Positions 1 to 11,252 of a stretch of DNA of 64,000 nt are shown piece after piece. The DNA comes from Loxodes magnus (Eukaryota > Ciliophora > Karyorelictea > Loxodida > Loxodidae). How positions within the stretch are numbered: position 1 is the stretch's first letter; the number at the start of each line of letters is the position of its first letter. The notes beneath the pieces were generated by a model. It worked only from the letters and a program-made list of their open reading frames with translations, ran no database searches and was not told where the DNA came from. A program made the translations under genes and the position numbers. The DNA lies in assembly GCA_946699065.1 (NCBI GenBank), contig CAMPDV010000105.1, positions 186,001-250,000 on the forward strand, written 5' to 3'.

Positions 1-229
1 CATATTATAAAATATATATTAATAAAATTCATTAGAAATAAAAAAAATTAGTTACTAAAATTCGATATGTAATATATTAGGAAAAGTTACTGTAAAATAA
101 TTAAATATTATAGCAGACAAAAAATAACCAATTATCACTCTTAAAGTAGAAATTTAAACTGAATAACTTTTATTGAAGATTATTACTTATAAATAATTTC
201 TTTCTATATAATAGCAGATTATCTGCTCT

Positions 230-1294
230 AGTTTTGTAAATATTTCAAAATGCATTAAAGTCTCTTTCTTAGGTCATGAGTCTCAATTCTATTTCCTATG
301 CAATTTCAAGTTTTTCCATCAGTTTCTAATTATCTTTCTTCAACTTTTTGGCCTCTTTCTTGAGGTCCAGCTCCACTTTAATCAACTAATCATAGCTTAT
401 TTACAACTATGTGGTGAGATTCGAGACTTCCGAGCGCATATTCTTATCCTATTAACTAGGTTTTTTTCAGAGGTGGGAGATTCATCTTGATGGATGACCT
501 TTTGATACCTTTTCATAATCATAGCCTCTCTAGGATGTCGTTAACTCCTGATTTTTTGGAGCTGTTAAGATCCTAATTTTAATCCTCGAATCTTTTTATT
601 TTTAGGTTACCCACAGAAATACAAAAAATCTTGATTAGGCTTTTGAATAAATTTTTACTTTCGGGTAAAAAATGCAAATTCTGGTATTCATCATTTTTAT
701 TTTGTGTCTTAGACTTTTGCAGAATCAGCCCAAAAATTTCTTCTTTTTTTTCTTAATTATTTGTCAAAACTTTTTGTGTTTGATTAATATTTAAGTTTTA
801 TTTTTCAATTTCCATTGAATCATGAATGACTTCAATAATAAATTGTTCAAGATTTATTTAATGTCGCTTCTTTTCTTTAAAAAAGTTATTTTTATAATTT
901 TCACTATTTCTCTTTTAATTATTTTATTTTCCATATTTTTGTTCTTGAATATATATGAATGATATGTGAATGATATGTGAATGATTAATAATTTAAAAAT
1001 AATGAATTGCTCAAACTTTTTTAGATTTGATTCTTGCGAAATAATACTTGAATTAAATATTTATATTAATTAAATTTTTTGCATTTTTTTCTTTACCTTT
1101 AAACTTTCTTTTGTAAGTACAAAAATTCTTTAATTAGTTGCTTCACGCTTTTTTCATTTGTGAAAAAGTTAAAAATATCATGATGTAATTGTGACTTGGC
1201 TAATTTCTAGGTTTTTCTCCAGAGGTTATTTTCTTATCTTCTGGAATATTTTTCCTTTATTTTTTTTCCTTTTCTGTGATTATTAAAACATCAT
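230..1294 (-). pseudogene. ORF1-like (coiled coil) retroelement protein, decayed copy
   Basis: Read with UAR=Gln on the minus strand, this stretch matches the ORF1-like proteins at 47.3 and 48.1 kb. Near its start (about 1250) it has the Arg-rich RRQEN block that corresponds to RRREN in the 48.1 kb copy. At about 370-425 it has DQLIKVELDLKKEAKKLKK, which lines up with DQLIKVDINLQEEVNKLKR at 47.6 kb and continues as a charged coiled coil (about 250-370). No CCHC knuckle is visible before the sequence turns AT-rich below 230, so the C-terminus is probably lost. The frame changes by -1 near 460. Family inference: nucleic-acid-binding ORF1/Gag-like protein of a non-LTR retrotransposon. Start and end are approximate. 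Confidence 0.5.
460..466 (-). promoter_or_regulatory. candidate -1 frameshift slippery heptamer
   Basis: On the minus strand the ORF1-like frame reads GAA AAA AAC, which contains the heptamer A-AAA-AAC in the correct phase for -1 slippage. The frame downstream that matches the other ORF1 copies is the -1 frame. The 47.3 kb copy needs the same -1 change at the same place but shows only GAA AAG, so the site may be chance or may have decayed there. No downstream pseudoknot was checked. Confidence 0.25.
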
Positions 1295-1512
1295 ATACTT
1301 TTGTTTTTTGGAACTAAGAAAATTACTTTTCATAAATTTTCTGATTTCTTGTTTCAAAAAAAAAATTTATTGAAAATAAAAACCTAAACTTATCTTACTT
1401 CCTTTTGGATTTATGGAATTTTTGAAGATACAAATTTAGCAATGGAAAATGATTTAGATTTTAATTATAAGGAGATCCTAATTATTTTTTTATTATATTA
1501 TATATAAATAAA

Positions 1513-1812
1513 TAGGAAGGAGCAATCCTCCAACTGAAACTGACTTAAACTCTGGTACCAGGAAGTACCACATAGGTGAAGAACTAGCCGAAAGAAGAGA
1601 AGAGAAGACAAGATCGAAGAGGCATCAAGTAGCATTAATGACGAAAGATGCCAGATACTAAGGTCTCTTAGGGTAGCGTTCCGATTGCTGTCCTATAGAA
1701 GACAAAACTCACAAGAGAATGCAGGCACTGTGGAAGACTTCAATAAGGAACTTTTAACTTTAAAAATCTTTATTAAAGAGCTGCGCACCATTGAGGTGCT
1801 ACGCGCTCAATA
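1513..1812 (+). repeat. dispersed structured element, copy 1 (SINE-like or ncRNA)
   Basis: A segment clearly richer in G and C than its surroundings, preceded by a TA-rich tract and ending in the conserved hairpin at 1778-1808. It shares with copies at 3.6, 31.4 and 46.7 kb an internal CATAGGT-type block, an AACTGACTTA-type block and the terminal TACGCGC motif. Linker lengths differ between copies by amounts that are not multiples of three, which argues for an RNA or SINE rather than a protein. No tRNA-like A/B boxes were recognised. Confidence 0.5.
1778..1808 (+). ncRNA. conserved terminal hairpin, copy 1
   Basis: Inner stem GCACC/GGTGC around an ATTGA loop, a TAC bulge on the 3' side, and an outer stem GAGC/GCTC. 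The outer stem is GTGC/GCAC in the 3.87 kb copy, so pairing is kept although the bases change. Confidence 0.5.
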
Positions 1813-2945
1813 ATCTCATTTATTTATAATAGAATCTCTTTCAACTTAAAAGAAGAAAAGTTGTGAAAAGCAATATAATAAAAATATTTTCAATAAGTTA
1901 AAAAAAACTTTAGCATTTTAATATTCTAAGTTTTTTTACTGATAAATAAATTGTAAAAAATTAGTTGATTTCAGCTTAATTACTTTAATTAGAAAATCAG
2001 AAAATAATTTTTTAATGACAAATGTAAAAAAGTTAACGATTAGTAAGATTCTAAAATTGTTTTAAAAAGAAATAAATTCTATAACTTAATCTTTATTTTT
2101 CCTTCAAATTTAAAAAATTAGCGAAAAAAATAAAATTGCAAAGTTAACCTCAAAATCCAAAATTCAAAATTCAAAAATTTTTAATTGCTTTTTTATTTAT
2201 TCTACTACGATTATTATGTCTTACTAAATAATAAGTTTACACTACTTTATCTATTTACAATCTGCTTATCTTTTGAAACATAGTTACTTATTTTCTAATA
2301 TAATTGTTTCAAAAATAAAATAAAATTTTAATCTAATTAAATTATTTCTTTATTTTTATATAATATCAAAAATGATTCTTATTCTGCAAAAATTTCAAGA
2401 CACGCTTTTTTATTTTTTATAAAAATAATATTTAAAGGAAAAGTTTATCAAAATTAAGCATATAAGTAAGATATTTATATTTTATTCAGAAATCTTAAAT
2501 ATCTTAATCATGAATATTTTTTTTATTTGATTTTGAAGTTTAAACGTTTTTACAAATGGAGAAATGAATTTTTTTTTTTTATTTAAACAAAACTAAAAAT
2601 CATAAATTAATAAATGCAGAATGATAAATAGTAAAAAAGATTAAAAAATTGTTATTTGGTTTCTTTTCTCTAATTTGAAATTAACAAGTTTTGCTTTGAG
2701 TTAATTAGATTAAAAATTGTTAGGTTTTCTTACAATCTATTGGTCTTCTGAAAAGAATCTGCTAGTAATTGAGTCCTTTATTTTCTTTCTTTAGATCCCT
2801 TCATAGTAATCCAAAAATTTTAGTTAATCGGCTAGAATCTTACCAAATAGATTGCCTTTTTTTCTCTTTGTATATCTGCATTTGTTGCAGTTTCTTACTA
2901 GATACTGTTCTAAATTAAAAAAGGCACTTAGGAATATATATAAAA
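1813..2945. other. AT-rich spacer without a recognisable gene
   Basis: Strongly A+T-rich sequence with homopolymer runs on both strands. No domain, paralogue match or convincing codon texture was seen in any frame. Confidence 0.5.
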
Positions 2946-3539
2946 ATGGCACCTAAGAAATAATATATTTCTCCAGCAAAACCTAATAATTAGCCAGGTT
3001 TTGCTAACGATTTCTATTTCCTGTAACTGGATAATTACAAGCTAGCAAAGAAACTTAAGACCTTAAATAAATAACTTAATCCCTCATGCTAACCATTAAC
3101 AAATTGATAAACGATACGAATCCTAAGTAAGAAATTAAAAATTAGACTATTTCCTAAGAGAAAGAAAGGTAGATTGGACAAATCGAATGGAGCATAAGAT
3201 AATATTTTGGCTAGAGGATCGGTTAACTGGAGTATGCCAAGCTCAATTAACTATCAGATCAGGAATCAAAAGGAGAAGTGATTTCGAACTCAAGCTTATC
3301 ACTAGAAAGAATAATTAGATGTTGATTCTGCTATAATTATAGACACAGGCTAAGCAAAAGAATTTGCAAAAAAGAAATATTTTAAACATTCTTAGAAGCT
3401 TCAAAAGTCTAAGATGTATTGTGACGAATAAAGATGCCAATTTGGATTTGACTTACGAGCAAAAGCAAGAGGAGAAAATAAGCAAGTTATAAGGATTTAC
3501 TATCAAGAAAATCAAGAAGAGTACAAATTCGAGACTTGA
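2946..3539 (+). CDS. small basic protein of unknown function
   Basis: With UAR=Gln and UGA=Trp an uninterrupted frame runs from ATG 2946 to a tandem TGA-TGA at 3537-3542, giving 197 residues. The start MAPKKQYISPAKPNN is in good context (AAAA before ATG). The protein is rich in Lys, Arg and Gln, with a basic run KRKKGR in the middle and a Cys pair (CDEQRC) about 35 residues from the end. Two in-frame TGA codons would be Trp. It lies on the plus strand just upstream of structured element copy 2. No family is recognised. The basic composition suggests nucleic-acid binding, which is inference. A retroelement accessory ORF is an alternative. Confidence 0.5.
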
Positions 3540-3629
3540 TGAATTATAAAAAATTCTATAAACTCTAATTTGTGGCAAACCAAACAAAGGCGGCACCACG
3601 TTAATATATTATTATTATATATAATTTAA

Positions 3630-3900
3630 ATAGGGTGGACCTTGCCTCTAAAGGTTACGAGAAGAATTCCCAAAAGATGAACTGACTTAGAAGCAAACCT
3701 TCTAAGTGTTAGACCAGACTAATCTCTTAATCATGGGTTGGAAATTTACCTATAATCGCCTGTTGGTTCCTGTGTTTTGGAGATTGGAACCGCAACCTTG
3801 CCTATAATTAGAAGAGAAGATGCAAAGGAAATAGTAGGATTTAAAGACTTTAAAATTGACTTCTTATAGTGCTGAGCACCATTGAGGTGCTACGCACACT
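3630..3900 (+). repeat. dispersed structured element, copy 2
   Basis: Begins after a TATATAATTTAAATA tract with GGGTGGACCTTGCC and ends with the terminal hairpin 3868-3900. It contains a GAGAAGAATTCCCAAAAGATGAA block closely matched at 31.47 kb and a GGGTTGG-AAAT...ATAATCG block matched at 31.5 and 46.8 kb. It abuts the C-terminal end of the minus-strand ORF1-like copy at 3.9-4.6 kb. Confidence 0.55.
3868..3900 (+). ncRNA. conserved terminal hairpin, copy 2
   Basis: Inner stem GCACC/GGTGC with the same ATTGA loop as copy 1. The outer stem is GTGC/GCAC in place of GAGC/GCTC, a compensatory change, followed by AATCAAA and a T run. Confidence 0.5.
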
Positions 3901-3919
3901 TTAATCAAAGTTTTTTTTA

Positions 3920-4605
3920 ATAATATCTTTTTCTCTTTTTTGTTCCTAAGGTTCATTTTCCATTGGGATCGCTTAGTTGGACAATTAGATTTAATACCAA
4001 ATTGTCTCTATTTTTTGTAGCTGATCATCTTGTTCTTGAATTTTTAGTCCTTTTTAATAATTTTTTCACTCTATTGGGACATTTTATATAGGCGTTATCT
4101 AACTCTTCTATCTTTTCTTTGTAACTTTCTTCAGAATTAGAGTTGGGTGTATGCATATCTCCAACCATCTCATGAATTTCGATGCCTTGTTATAGTTGCC
4201 ACAACTGCTATTAAAGTCTACTGAAATTCTTATAAATCTGAAAATTATTTTGGGCTTTGGTTTAGTGCATTCCAAGGATTTTTTCTTTTTTCAAATCGCA
4301 AAAAGAATCCTTCATTGTAATCTTTTCTAACTATGATCCCTTTTGTTCTTATTTTTTGCTTCTTTTGTTTTATTCCTGTCTCGGTTTAGCTACGTTGGTG
4401 CTTATTTATCTTTTGGATAATTTTATACAAAGGATTTGCATAAATATTGAATCTTAATTTTTTAAACTTCTTCCTTGCAAATCATTTGTTGATCTTAATA
4501 AAAAGTACAGCTTGCAAAACTAAGACGTGGTAAGAAAGGATGCTTTATTTTTCTCACCTGCTATGAGAAGATAGTGCAAAAAATCCTCCTCGAATCCAGC
4601 CACAT
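3920..4605 (-). pseudogene. ORF1-like retroelement protein, decayed copy
   Basis: On the minus strand the N-terminal GFEEDFLHYL...EKNKASFL matches SFEKSLLTTF...ENQKYFLL of the 48.1 kb ORF1 copy. Further on, the charged segment SEESYKEKIEELDNAY and then EWKNYQKGLKIQEQDDQLQK resemble the coiled coil LWKYQQEELKQMSASIKTIQ at 19.8 kb. The two parts are in different frames, with a change around 4080-4110. The ATG at 4603-4605 is out of frame with the GFEED frame by a small indel. No CCHC knuckle was found at the end. It reads as a broken ORF1/Gag-like gene whose 3' end touches structured element copy 2. Confidence 0.4.
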
Positions 4606-4699
4606 TTTTATATCAAAATTTGCTGAAGATATATTATAATTTTTTCTTCCCACAACTATAAAATAACATTTAACGCGCATTACTAGCAGTGAATTTCAA

Positions 4700-7600
4700 A
4701 AAAGCAAAAATTCACTTAAATTTTATTTTTTTAAATAATTGTATACTTTATAATAAAAAAATCGGGTTCATAGTGAGTTTAATATAAATGACAAACAAAA
4801 ATGTTGATATTATTCTTTCATATATCAATTTGTTTTTTTTCTTAATTTTAACTTCTAAATTTAATCAGAACAATTTTACTTAATTTAGAATCCAAAAAAA
4901 TTAAAATTTTGATATCTTAAAGATTAGTTAAATTATATCATAACTACTGAACTTTTTTTAACTCTTGTTTGCCTTACAAAAATTTAATAACTTTACTTTC
5001 TAGTTCTATTTTTAAAAAAATGCTGAAAAATTAAGTTTTAAAATACTTTTTGTAGATGATAGTTTTTTAATTAATTTTGAGTAATTTTTTGACTTTAAAT
5101 TTAAAATTTCATTTAAAGTTTCAATATAAAAAATTCTAGTTGTTAAGCACTTTTGCTCAATTAACAAAAAAAAGCAACTCCTATTGATTTTATCAAATGC
5201 TAGATCTCTAAATTTTTTTTCAGAGCTATCAATTTATTATAAAGTGTTTATTTAAATCAGCAAAAGTACACATATTCAGTTATCGTGAAGTGATGCTCTT
5301 TACTTATTTATGAGACTATATCCTTCTATTTTATTTAAGCTATGGAACTTTTAATTTCTCTATATAATTAAAAATTTCTGAAAATGCTAAAACTCTCCAG
5401 TTGTAGACAAGTCTAACTTAGATTCATATAGTCAGAACTTCATTAAATCCTCGAATCAAAGAAAGTGAATTACATCAGCATTACTTCACTTCTATGATCA
5501 TAAATCTTATTTGCATTTTCTTTCTTTTTTGATTCTTAAACCATTTTGCATGATGATTTTCCATCTTAATTCTGACATTAATTCCTTCTGCTGCTAATTC
5601 TATAGCATAACTTAAATATATGAACTTAGTACCGATTCAATTGTTTCTTCTCTATTACATCAAACAGGTTCTAAAGCTTCTAGTTGCTTAGATGAAATTT
5701 AATCTAAACACTTCAAAGTTTAGCTATAGTTTAGTTACCTAAATTCAGGATTTTAATATTTCGATTCTTCAGCTTTTGCTGAGGATGATCGAAACGTATG
5801 GATTAATAGCAAGATAGAAAGTATGAAGTCATTACTTCTAAAATCCAAAATAAATTGGAGGATAGTTATAGCCTGTATTCATGATTCGAAGGCAACTTTA
5901 ATTATTTAGGGTATAAAAACAAAAAAAAAAATCTGGGAATAGAGTAAAAAATATGGGGATAGAAATTATATAACGAACTTAAGTTTTCAATATTAATCAG
6001 AGTTTAAAACTATACTCTAAGATGAAAATATAGAGAGTAGAAATTTTTTAAAAAGGGATCAAATATTTTGCAAGAAAATCGTAAATTTAGTAGCCTATTA
6101 TAAAAAAAGCTTTTACAACTTAAGTATCTTCATCTATCTGATAATATTTATTGTAAGTAGTTGTTATACTATTAACGCTAAACATAGTAGTATCAACTAA
6201 TTCCTTACATTTAAGAGGTTTAGAAATTAATTTGATAGAATATCTAGCTTTGCATTTAAAAGTTATCAAGTTTAAAAAACAAGTCAGATTCACTATAACT
6301 ATTTATCTTGATTTTCTGCATAACAAAAATATGATTCATCAATACTCAACTAACTATATATCAAACACATACTAACTAAATTTAAGATCTGTTTTTGCGC
6401 GTTTTCAAAGTATATAAAACATGACCTCTTGATTATAATCCTACTTAGCATCATAAGCTATTGCATTTAAGATATATAAATATCATTCCCTTTTTTTATT
6501 CCTTTTATTCCTAGAATTTAATAATTTTTGATATTTTTAACTTAGGAAAATCTATTTTCGCCACTTTTTTGATGCGCTTTTTTGAACTGATACACTAAAG
6601 TCTACTTTCTCTAAGTATGTAAAAAAAGCGTTATTTAACTCTATTAAAAAACCCCTTCGAGTTACTCACATACAGTTTAACACTTTATAAGGATTTTCTC
6701 ATTCCATATCAAAAAAGTGAATTGGAGTAATAATTTAAACTTCTGATCATTCTTAAAAAGCAATTTTATATACAACTATTTTATGCATAATGCTAGAAAT
6801 TAGATTCTACTAGCATTGTCATAAACTTGCTTGTATGCAAATCTCTGTGATTAAGAGATACAAAGATATAGACTTAAAATATCCATGTTATTATCTATTA
6901 GCCATTATAATCTTCCAAAAGTATTTAATATATAAAGAGTAGCGATCTAATATCTTAATTACTTATAATGCTGATAAGTTGATCTATAAAAATCAGAAGG
7001 ATTCAGAAGACTCTCTCTATCCTAAATTTATCGAAATTATAAAAATGGAATTAAAGTCTAATTTTAGCGAAATGGGAAGTCAATATACTCTCTATACGAG
7101 CCTGAGTATTGATACCTATAAATAAATTTGGTCTTGCTACTAGTAGTTTAAGAAACTTTGAAGCTAGCTAGAAAAATATATAAGTGTGATTTTAATTTTC
7201 TAGCTAATTAAACTGAAATTTTAAATAGCAGATTGGATTTAAAATAATCCTTCAATTTGAAGTTATGAATTCTATGCTATTTTGATTTTATAACTCTAGC
7301 ATCGTATTTCTAAATTTATGCCTTTTAAAGTTAGTCACGAAGTTACTTTATATATTCTCTTATGTTTCTTACCTGACCAACTATGATAAAAAATCTAATT
7401 CATTATACTTTTTTAACTAGCATATTTTACTAGACACTACAATTATAATAAAGTGACTGATATATTTATGAGATTAAATATGTAGCATACTTATTAAAAT
7501 GCTTAGTAGATTTAAATTTATTTCTAGAGGGTAAAATGTTATTTAAATAAGGGTAATTAGGTTCAAATTTTTTTATTTGAGCTTGAATATAAAATTTTTT

Positions 7601-9230
7601 GGTGGTTCTATTTTATGGATTTATGCCTTGTTTAGATTTATTTTTCTATTTAATTATTCGTGGAAAGATTTAAGTTTTAAAATTACTTGGGGTATTAGAA
7701 GAACTGAATTAATTGTAGGCCTAATGGTGATTAGAGGTCAGTGGGGTTCCAATTGAATTTATTTTCAAGGTAATTGAGTAAACTTGATCGAAAAATCTTG
7801 CTTTATACTCAGCCTTTTTCAGTCTCATCTTGATGGATTAGATACCAGTTGCAATATAGGATTTTACAATAATTTTTCGAACCGACAAAACATCTTGAAT
7901 ACTACCATTTAACTCATAACTGTTTTCTTCGAAAACATAAATGCAAATCATCCTAATTCCAATAAGAAGTGCTTTAAGGAAAATTTCAAGCAAGTTATTT
8001 CAACTAGCAAGATAAAAATTACTTAAATGAAGTGACTATGAGAGTCTAATTAAAAAGCTAAATTTTGTCTTTTGTATAAATTAAATGAATCTGAATTGTA
8101 AGTTGATCATTAAGATCACGATAATGTTTTCTTATTTCTAGTTTCCAAACTTAAATTAGAATCTCAAATAAAATATCAACGAATTATCAGTACTAAATAG
8201 CTGATTACGGATATAGCTGCTGCTTTATGTAAGTAGATTACGAAGAATAATTTTACAGTTTCAGTTAAATAAATTTATGCGATTCATGTTTAGTTAGAAT
8301 CAATTAGATCCTCCCTGAATATAGAAATATCACGATAAAGTCTTCTTATGATTTTTCCTCTCTGTCTTAACTATAATATTTTCCTTAGTAGATCTTGCAT
8401 ACTGATAACTTAGTTAAACTACTCATTTTAAAGATAATAACTAAAGCTCTTTTTCATTTTTTATTCTTATATATCTATTAGACTAAAAGCCAATCCTTCT
8501 TCTCTAATATTCTAAATAAGACTTTTATAATTAAAACACTGCAATTTGATGTTCTTAAAGCTTATCCTTTTTATATAAGCTTAATAGCTTTATTTATTAC
8601 CCTTTTATAATAAAATAAGCAAATGGTAATTTACTTCTTTTTTATATCCTTTATAGTAAGTTATTCTTAACCAAAATATTCAAATTAGATTGTAGATATT
8701 TCATAAGACCAATAGCTTAGATTCCTTCTGTTTATTTTATATTAGTTTAGTTAGAAGAATCGTGATAGTACACATCTAGACCTTTTATTATATATAAACT
8801 AGACTTATCCTTTGATTTGTAAATTAACTCTTGAACCTCAATTAATATAAAGTTAAAAGAAATATCAAAGGAGTATTTTAAAACGCATTTATTCCCTTTT
8901 TTCATATTAACTAGGAAGTCTCTATTAGAAACGATTGCTATACATATCAAGCTTATACTTCTCATTCTCAATATTTTACTTTTTTTTATTTGCTCTAGTT
9001 CTCTTATTATAGCTACATTTATTGATTACTTAATGGTTTTTAAAGGATTCAATTATTTTATTTAATAGCTGTTTATCAAAATTTGTATCTACTGCTGATA
9101 TATATGATAGAAGCTATTTTTAGCCTTCTAATTCTATATAAATCAAACGAATAAGCCTTTTCCCTTGTCCTTATATATTTCCACTTAATCCTTTTATTAC
9201 TCACTACTTCCTTATATAGGAAACTGTGAT
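4700..9230. other. AT-rich region with no firm gene
   Basis: Long A+T-rich stretch. All frames are open in this code, so open frames mean nothing here. Short purine-rich patches occur (for example around 7000-7140) but no domain motif, paralogue or repeat partner was recognised. Short standard-code open frames here look like noise. Confidence 0.4.
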
Positions 9231-9231
9231 C

Positions 9232-10050
9232 ATGATAATTTGGATTCTATTCCATTATCTTATTTTTCAGTTAGAAACTAAGATCTACACTTCTAGCCAA
9301 AGGAGTTCCTTTTCTTAGCTAAATTTTCATACTTCTAGGAATTGAAAATTTGCCCTCAGTGTCTGAATTTTTAAAATAAGTGACTAGAATTTCTAGCTTC
9401 TAGAGCCACTAAAGAGTTCATTCTTCATATTACTAAGATTTTGGTTTTAGCATATCTGAGATTTCATTTTAAGCAGCTTGAGTCTTTATGATCATCATCA
9501 TAGCTAATGACTATAAAAGATCTTTAAGCAATGATACTATTATTATATGAGTATTTTGGGTTAGAAATATATAAACGGGTATCTAAGTTCTACTATACTA
9601 GTGTAGCTATTTCAAAAGGATAAATATAAGAAGGAAGGCTAAGAGGAAATATTAAGAGGCTGCTAAGTAAACTTCAAGATGGTATGACAGTTCAAGAGGT
9701 ATAGAAATTGACTAGAGTAGGGTGATAGTACTTGGTATGGCAATAATTAAGCTTTTAATAAATAACATAAACTTTGGGATAAGTTATACTTATCGTTTTA
9801 ATATAGCTTGATAAAGTCTTATCTTATAAGGACTAAATTACTAACTAAATGGATAATAGATGATCTTGCTAGACTTATCACAAACAAAGAAATTTATAAT
9901 CTTCCCCAACCCCCTGAAAAACAAAGTCAAGAACTTTGTTTAATCACAAGTGGTATTTTACGAATCTCATCAAGTCGTTTCATATGAGATCTTGATTCCT
10001 ATTTTGCTAAAAGGGTCGATATGTTGAAGCATTAGATTTGAAGAATCTTC
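9232..10050 (+). CDS. possible protein-coding block, unassigned
   Basis: From ATG 9232 one plus-strand frame stays in phase to about 10050 and gives a plausible, Pro/Glu/Asp-containing second half (for example ITNKEIYNLPQPPEKQSQE near 9870-9930). The first half has too many in-frame TGA (Trp) codons to be convincing, and the other two frames also look acceptable in places. No family is recognised. The purine-rich plus strand at 9620-9740 is the best argument for coding. Confidence 0.2.
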
Positions 10051-10649
10051 TTCATTAAACCATAATTAAAATAGAAATTAACCTTCATATGTAGTTAATG
10101 AGATCTTCTATAGACCTCTGCTAGTTAGTCAGTTGCTCATAGTTATATTAATATCAATAAATCGAAATAAAATACCATAATACAATAAACCTAAGTTAGC
10201 CATTCATGTCTGTATTAAATCATAATGAAAGCCAGACTGACAAGAAAATGATAGTAACTAGAACTAATATTTCATCTAAAGATTTAAGAGCAAAGATACT
10301 CTATACTAAGCTAAATAAAATATTCTCTTGTATTGAGTGGAAATCTACTTAGTATATTATCTAGTGAATATGTTTATTGGATATGAAAAAGGGGCTTAAT
10401 TATCATTTATTGAAATTGATTAAAGTTTTCATTTTTACTTCGGAAGTTAGCAAAAGAAATATAAGAATAACTTTAGACAACACATTTGTATTTAGTTGAA
10501 TATGATTCATATTAAGATTTTGTTGATTTTCATTTATTTTTAAAGTAATTTGTCAAGATTTTATTTGCAATAATAGCAAGCTAAAAGTTTCTTGCTAATG
10601 GAGAGTAATAAATCGTCATGCTTTTTGTAAGCAATACGAGTTATTTTTA

Positions 10650-11000
10650 TTAATGCTTTTATTACTCTTAGATTTACAACGAAGATTGTGGTATCATTTA
10701 CTAAAAGTACTCTGTTTCAGTACTCTTTTAAATTAATAAGACATTCCAAACACTAAGTATTATCAATCTCTCTTTTTACTACTATGTCTCTCTTACTCTG
10801 TTCATTCAATGCTCAGTTTATTTAGTTAGGTATTCTTTTCCTCACTCGAAATTTCACCATAATATTTCGATAGCCTCACCAGCTATAAATATCAACTTTT
10901 CTATTTCTTAGAGCTGTTGGTTGTTAAAATTTGAGTAATTATGACATCTCTTTACCTCTCTCTTAGCCATTTTTTTAATACTCATTGAAAGCAAAATATC
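10650..11000 (-). CDS. possible minus-strand coding block, unassigned
   Basis: The plus strand is pyrimidine-rich here and the minus strand gives a charged segment (SSEEKNTQLNKLSIE, then QERHSSKKRD) with few TGA codons. It would be transcribed away from the gene starting at 11253. Ends are unknown and no family is recognised. Confidence 0.2.
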
Positions 11001-11252
11001 CTTTTTTATATCTGTCGTTTATATTCAGACTAATGAATGAACTCAAAACACTATTTACCTTCTATATCCCTTTTCTAGTCTTACTTAGATACGAGTAATA
11101 TTCTCTTAGCTATTTATAAGCGAAATTGTATCACTCCCTATGATGAAAGTTGCCAGTATACTTTCATGTAATGTGAACGTTTAATAATTAAATTACCTTT
11201 AATTTATACCTCATGCTTAGCATATAGCTAGCAAGGGATTTTTCAGTATGTT

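Noticed and set aside
1770..1812. The terminal hairpin read as a conserved peptide (LRTIEVLRA)
   Set aside because: Three copies could encode similar residues, but distances from upstream conserved blocks differ by non-multiples of three and the core block has 1-nt indels, so a structured RNA fits better.
5050..5075. FVDD-like reverse transcriptase motif
   Set aside because: An isolated four-residue match in AT-rich sequence without any flanking RT motifs.
9500..9760. Transposase-like helix-turn-helix reading
   Set aside because: One of three equally acceptable frames. No catalytic residues or terminal inverted repeats support it.
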